Of a DNA stretch of 58,684 nucleotides, positions 56,929-58,684 are shown in pieces. The stretch comes from Cyanosarcina radialis HA8281-LM2 (GTDB lineage Bacteria > Cyanobacteriota > Cyanobacteriia > Cyanobacteriales > CCAP-1448). A program made the translations under genes and the position numbers. The first letter of the stretch is position 1. Each line of letters starts with the position of its first letter. The DNA lies in contig JAHHHA010000039.1 of NCBI GenBank assembly GCA_019359615.1, forward strand, positions 1-58,684. The letters run 5' to 3'. The notes under the pieces are model-generated. The model was not told where the DNA came from, ran no database searches, and saw only the letters and a program-made list of their open reading frames with translations.

Positions 56929-57330
56929 ATGGCAGATATTGTTGATATTGCAGTTAGTGCAGGTGCTTTCAATACTTTGGTAACGGCGGTGCAAGCTGCT
57001 GGTTTAGTAGAGACGCTCAAAAGTCCCGGCCCGTTCACTGTCTTTGCCCCCAATGATGAGGCTTTTGCCAAGTTACCGCCAGGAACGATAACTACCTTGG
57101 TGCAAAATATTCCGCAGCTAACCCGCATCCTCACCTACCATGTGGTTCCTGGAAAGTTGATGAAAGAGGATTTAGCCAAGCTGGGTTCGGTAACTTCAGT
57201 TGAAGGCTCGGACATCAAGATCGATTGCTCTGATGGCTTTGAAGTCAAAAATGCTACGGTGGTGGCAGCAGATATCGAAGCCGATAACGGCGTGATCCAC
57301 GTCATCGATAACGTGATTTTGATGGGTTAA
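56929..57330 (+). CDS. Fasciclin-domain protein
   Basis: 133 residues from the [17 protein letters not shown]; a TTG twelve bases upstream is unnecessary. A single FAS1 domain with H1 [17 protein letters not shown] and H2 [12 protein letters not shown], and YHVVPGKL in the middle. There is no signal peptide, which is common among cyanobacterial one-domain FAS1 proteins; the role is usually adhesion-like but is unproven for the cytoplasmic ones. It stands alone, divergent from nrtA. Confidence 0.93.
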   Translation: MADIVDIAVSAGAFNTLVTAVQAAGLVETLKSPGPFTVFAPNDEAFAKLPPGTITTLVQNIPQLTRILTYHVVPGKLMKEDLAKLGSVTSVEGSDIKIDCSDGFEVKNATVVAADIEADNGVIHVIDNVILMG

Positions 57331-57331
57331 A

Positions 57332-57377
57332 AGGGCATGGGGCATGGGGCATTGGTAACTCATTCCCCATACCCTGT
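57332..57377. repeat. GGGCATGGGGCATGGGGCATT tandem
   Basis: GGGCATG tandem units followed by a CCCCATACCCTG complement, downstream of the fasciclin gene. It resembles the CATAGGG tandem that forms the tmk C-terminus at 128-150 and could form a terminator-like hairpin. Confidence 0.7.
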
Positions 57378-57439
57378 CTATTTATTCACGCCAGCAGCTA
57401 CTCCATTAGCTAGGTAGCAATAGAAGGAGGAAGACTGAA

Positions 57440-57688
57440 ATGCCAGCAGTAGTTAAGTTACAGCTATCCTTGGAGGCCTTAGCAGAAGCGATCGCTTCCC
57501 TCGATTTGGAAGAGAAACGCCAACTTCAAGAAATTATCGAACAGCAAATTTTTGAAGCTGAAGAAGAGCTTTATGAAGACGATCCGCAGGTTATCGCTGA
57601 GATTGCAGAGGCGCGTCAGGCATATCAAGATGGGGATTATCAAACCATTCAGGAATATATTGCCAGTAGCTCTGGAAAAACTTCATGA
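57440..57688 (+). CDS. Antitoxin of a RelE/ParE-type pair
   Basis: 82 acidic residues, with GGAGG at 57426-57430 before the ATG. The N-terminus (VVKLQLSLEALAEAIASL) is helical with a short strand, then EEKRQLQEIIEQQIF and an acidic tail (EAEEELYEDDPQVIAE). It does not match a classic RHH or PHD signature by eye, but size, charge and a 4-bp overlap with the RelE gene mark it as the cognate antitoxin. It probably represses the operon and neutralises the toxin through the acidic C-terminus. Confidence 0.85.
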   Translation: MPAVVKLQLSLEALAEAIASLDLEEKRQLQEIIEQQIFEAEEELYEDDPQVIAEIAEARQAYQDGDYQTIQEYIASSSGKTS

Positions 57689-57945
57689 GTTACGAAGTTA
57701 TCATTCCCAAGCCTGTACGGAAACAACTTGATGCCTTACCAGAAGATATATCCGCTCGAATCTTAGACAAAATATTATCTCTAGCAGAAGATCCTCGTCC
57801 ATCGGGAGTCAAAAAGCTAAAAGGGTTTGATAACGAATATCGCATCAGAATTGGCGATTATCGAGTGCGCTATGAAATTGATGATGAAGCATCAACTGTT
57901 TTAGTCCTCCACTGCAAGCATCGTAAGGATGCTTATAGAAATTGA
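57685..57945 (+). CDS. RelE/ParE-family toxin
   Basis: 86 residues with the RelE fold: EVIIPKPVRKQLDALP at the N-terminus, DPRPSGVKKLKGF in the middle and YRIRIGDYRVRYEI in the core beta-strands, with basic residues for RNA binding (KHRKDAYR) at the C-terminus. The ATG overlaps the antitoxin stop (ATGA). RelE members cleave mRNA on the ribosome and ParE members block gyrase; the sequence alone does not distinguish, though the YRIRIGDYR core favours the RelE/HigB side. Confidence 0.93.
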   Translation: MSYEVIIPKPVRKQLDALPEDISARILDKILSLAEDPRPSGVKKLKGFDNEYRIRIGDYRVRYEIDDEASTVLVLHCKHRKDAYRN

Positions 57946-57999
57946 ATCCAACATTCGATCGGATGAAGCGGATTTTGAGTGCGATCGGATCGGCATTTG

Positions 58000-58171
58000 G
58001 TAGGTTGGGTTGAACGGAGTGAAACCCAACAGCAGCCAAATAATTCATAGACCAAATAATTATATTTATCAACCCCAGACAATATCGCCGCGATCGAATT
58101 GAAAGAGGCACATACCTTTCTACTGTTTTTACCTATAACCGACGTAATTTTTAGGTGAACCTAATAACTAA
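58000..58171 (+). repeat. 172-bp direct repeat, copy 1
   Basis: From GTAGGTTGGGTTGAACGGAG to CCTAATAACTAA. Copy 2 is identical but for one base (CCCAGAC versus CCCAGGC). The repeat includes a TAGGTTGGGTTGA element and AT-rich unique-looking sequence; no ORF. Confidence 0.92.
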
Positions 58172-58389
58172 AAGCGATACGTGCTACGGACAAGCTACGC
58201 CAACGGCACTTTTCTTGGCGCTGGCAATCGATCGAATGAAACCCACACCAAAATGTTGGTTTATGCCTGACGGCAGGCTAACGCCAACGCAAGCTCAACC
58301 CAACCTACACTTGACCATTCTCTGAGAGGAACGGGTTTAACTCTCACGCTGCGTCTGGGTAATCTTAACTCAGTGCGATCGCAGATCTT
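58172..58389. other. 218-bp spacer between the two direct repeats
   Basis: No gene. Holds GCTACGCCAACGGCAC, GCCTGACGGCAGGCTAACGCC and CTCAACCCAACCTAC elements of the dispersed families, and a HIP1-containing end. Confidence 0.7.
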
Positions 58390-58561
58390 GTAGGTTGGGT
58401 TGAACGGAGTGAAACCCAACAGCAGCCAAATAATTCATAGACCAAATAATTATATTTATCAACCCCAGGCAATATCGCCGCGATCGAATTGAAAGAGGCA
58501 CATACCTTTCTACTGTTTTTACCTATAACCGACGTAATTTTTAGGTGAACCTAATAACTAA
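58390..58561 (+). repeat. 172-bp direct repeat, copy 2
   Basis: Identity with copy 1 stops exactly after the TAA at 58559-58561, where the sequence preceding an IS630-like transposase begins. Confidence 0.92.
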
Positions 58562-58684
58562 GCTGTTCAGCATTTAAATAGGGTATAATTAAAGGTTAAT
58601 TTATTCAAATAATCACTGAAATGCCAGCTAAAAATCATCTGCATCCACCCCAAATAGAAAAATTACAAAAAGCCTTAAAACAGG
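58562..58684 (+). mobile_element. Probable left end of an IS630-type element
   Basis: IS630-family elements insert at TA, and identity between the two 172-bp copies ends right at a TA (58559-58560). The 60-bp leader has a TATAAT (58584-58589) before the transposase ATG. The right end is outside the window, so terminal repeats cannot be compared. Confidence 0.5.
58621..58684 (+). CDS. IS630-family transposase, N-terminal fragment (cut by window end)
   Basis: Only 21 codons are visible: MPAKNHLHPPQIEKLQKALK and the start of the next. This matches the usual beginning of cyanobacterial IS630-type HTH transposases (MPAKN-L-xxQxExLxKALK), as I recall them. The DDE domain lies beyond the window, so intactness cannot be judged. 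Confidence 0.6.
   Translation, partial: MPAKNHLHPPQIEKLQKALKQ

Noticed and set aside
1-58684. tRNA or rRNA genes
   Set aside because: No GGTTCGAATCC-type T-loop in a cloverleaf context and no rRNA-like conserved segments were seen in the intergenic regions.

Overview
The window is cyanobacterial chromosome, most likely from a filamentous Oscillatoriales-type or related large-genome cyanobacterium. The evidence is the very dense HIP1 octamer GCGATCGC, a high load of short dispersed repeats, a cyanobacterial-type nrtABCD nitrate transporter with the NrtC ATPase/binding-protein fusion, DUF2808 and DUF3146 proteins, many multi-domain histidine kinases, WD40/STAND ATPases and an exosortase. No rRNA or tRNA gene and no CRISPR array was seen. 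The genus cannot be fixed from the sequence alone.

Layout. 1-3 kb: housekeeping and small conserved genes (tmk, an FHA protein, a RuvC/YqgF-like nuclease, DUF3146). 3-10 kb: a P-loop ATPase followed by a 1665-residue TPR-NTPase-WD40 protein. 10-12 kb: an acetyltransferase and a membrane GTPase. 12-23 kb: a heavy-metal (probably copper) resistance island with DUF2808, response regulator and sensor kinase, a CusB-like adaptor, a CusA/CzcA-like RND pump, two periplasmic lipoproteins and a DUF305 (CopM-like) protein, tied together by tandem ATTTCAT half-sites. 23-30 kb: an MFS transporter, an HNH protein, a 51-residue protein, then a vWA membrane protein with a PEP-CTERM-like tail and its neighbouring exosortase. 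29.6-32 kb: a DUF2887 (Rpn-like) nuclease, a free-standing copy of its C-terminal tail, and an HTH-AAA protein, read as one tight module. 32-38 kb: secreted proteins, a TetR-controlled set of small genes, a methyltransferase and a broken xisI. 38-42 kb: a second STAND-WD40 giant. 42-47 kb: hybrid and GAF histidine kinases with an Rcp1-like regulator. 47-56 kb: moaE, a large Fe-S/cNMP-binding membrane protein and nrtDCBA. 56-58.7 kb: a fasciclin protein, a RelE-type toxin-antitoxin pair, a 172-bp direct duplication and the first codons of an IS630-like transposase.

Two themes stand out. First, short dispersed repeat families occupy most intergenic spaces and also enter genes in frame. Four copies sit in one WD40 protein, two of them in the same beta-turn of different blades. 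Others sit in the second WD40 protein, the exosortase and the xisI remnant, and several genes (tmk, tetR, the RND adaptor, a histidine kinase) read into repeats at or near their C-termini. Second, the DUF2887 module has an internal ribosome-binding site and ATG, and the start of the separate 63-residue downstream ORF aligns with that internal ATG. This looks like a nuclease paired with a C-terminal-fragment antitoxin, as described for Rpn systems.

Functional identities rest on motifs and general similarity recalled from known families; no database search was possible.
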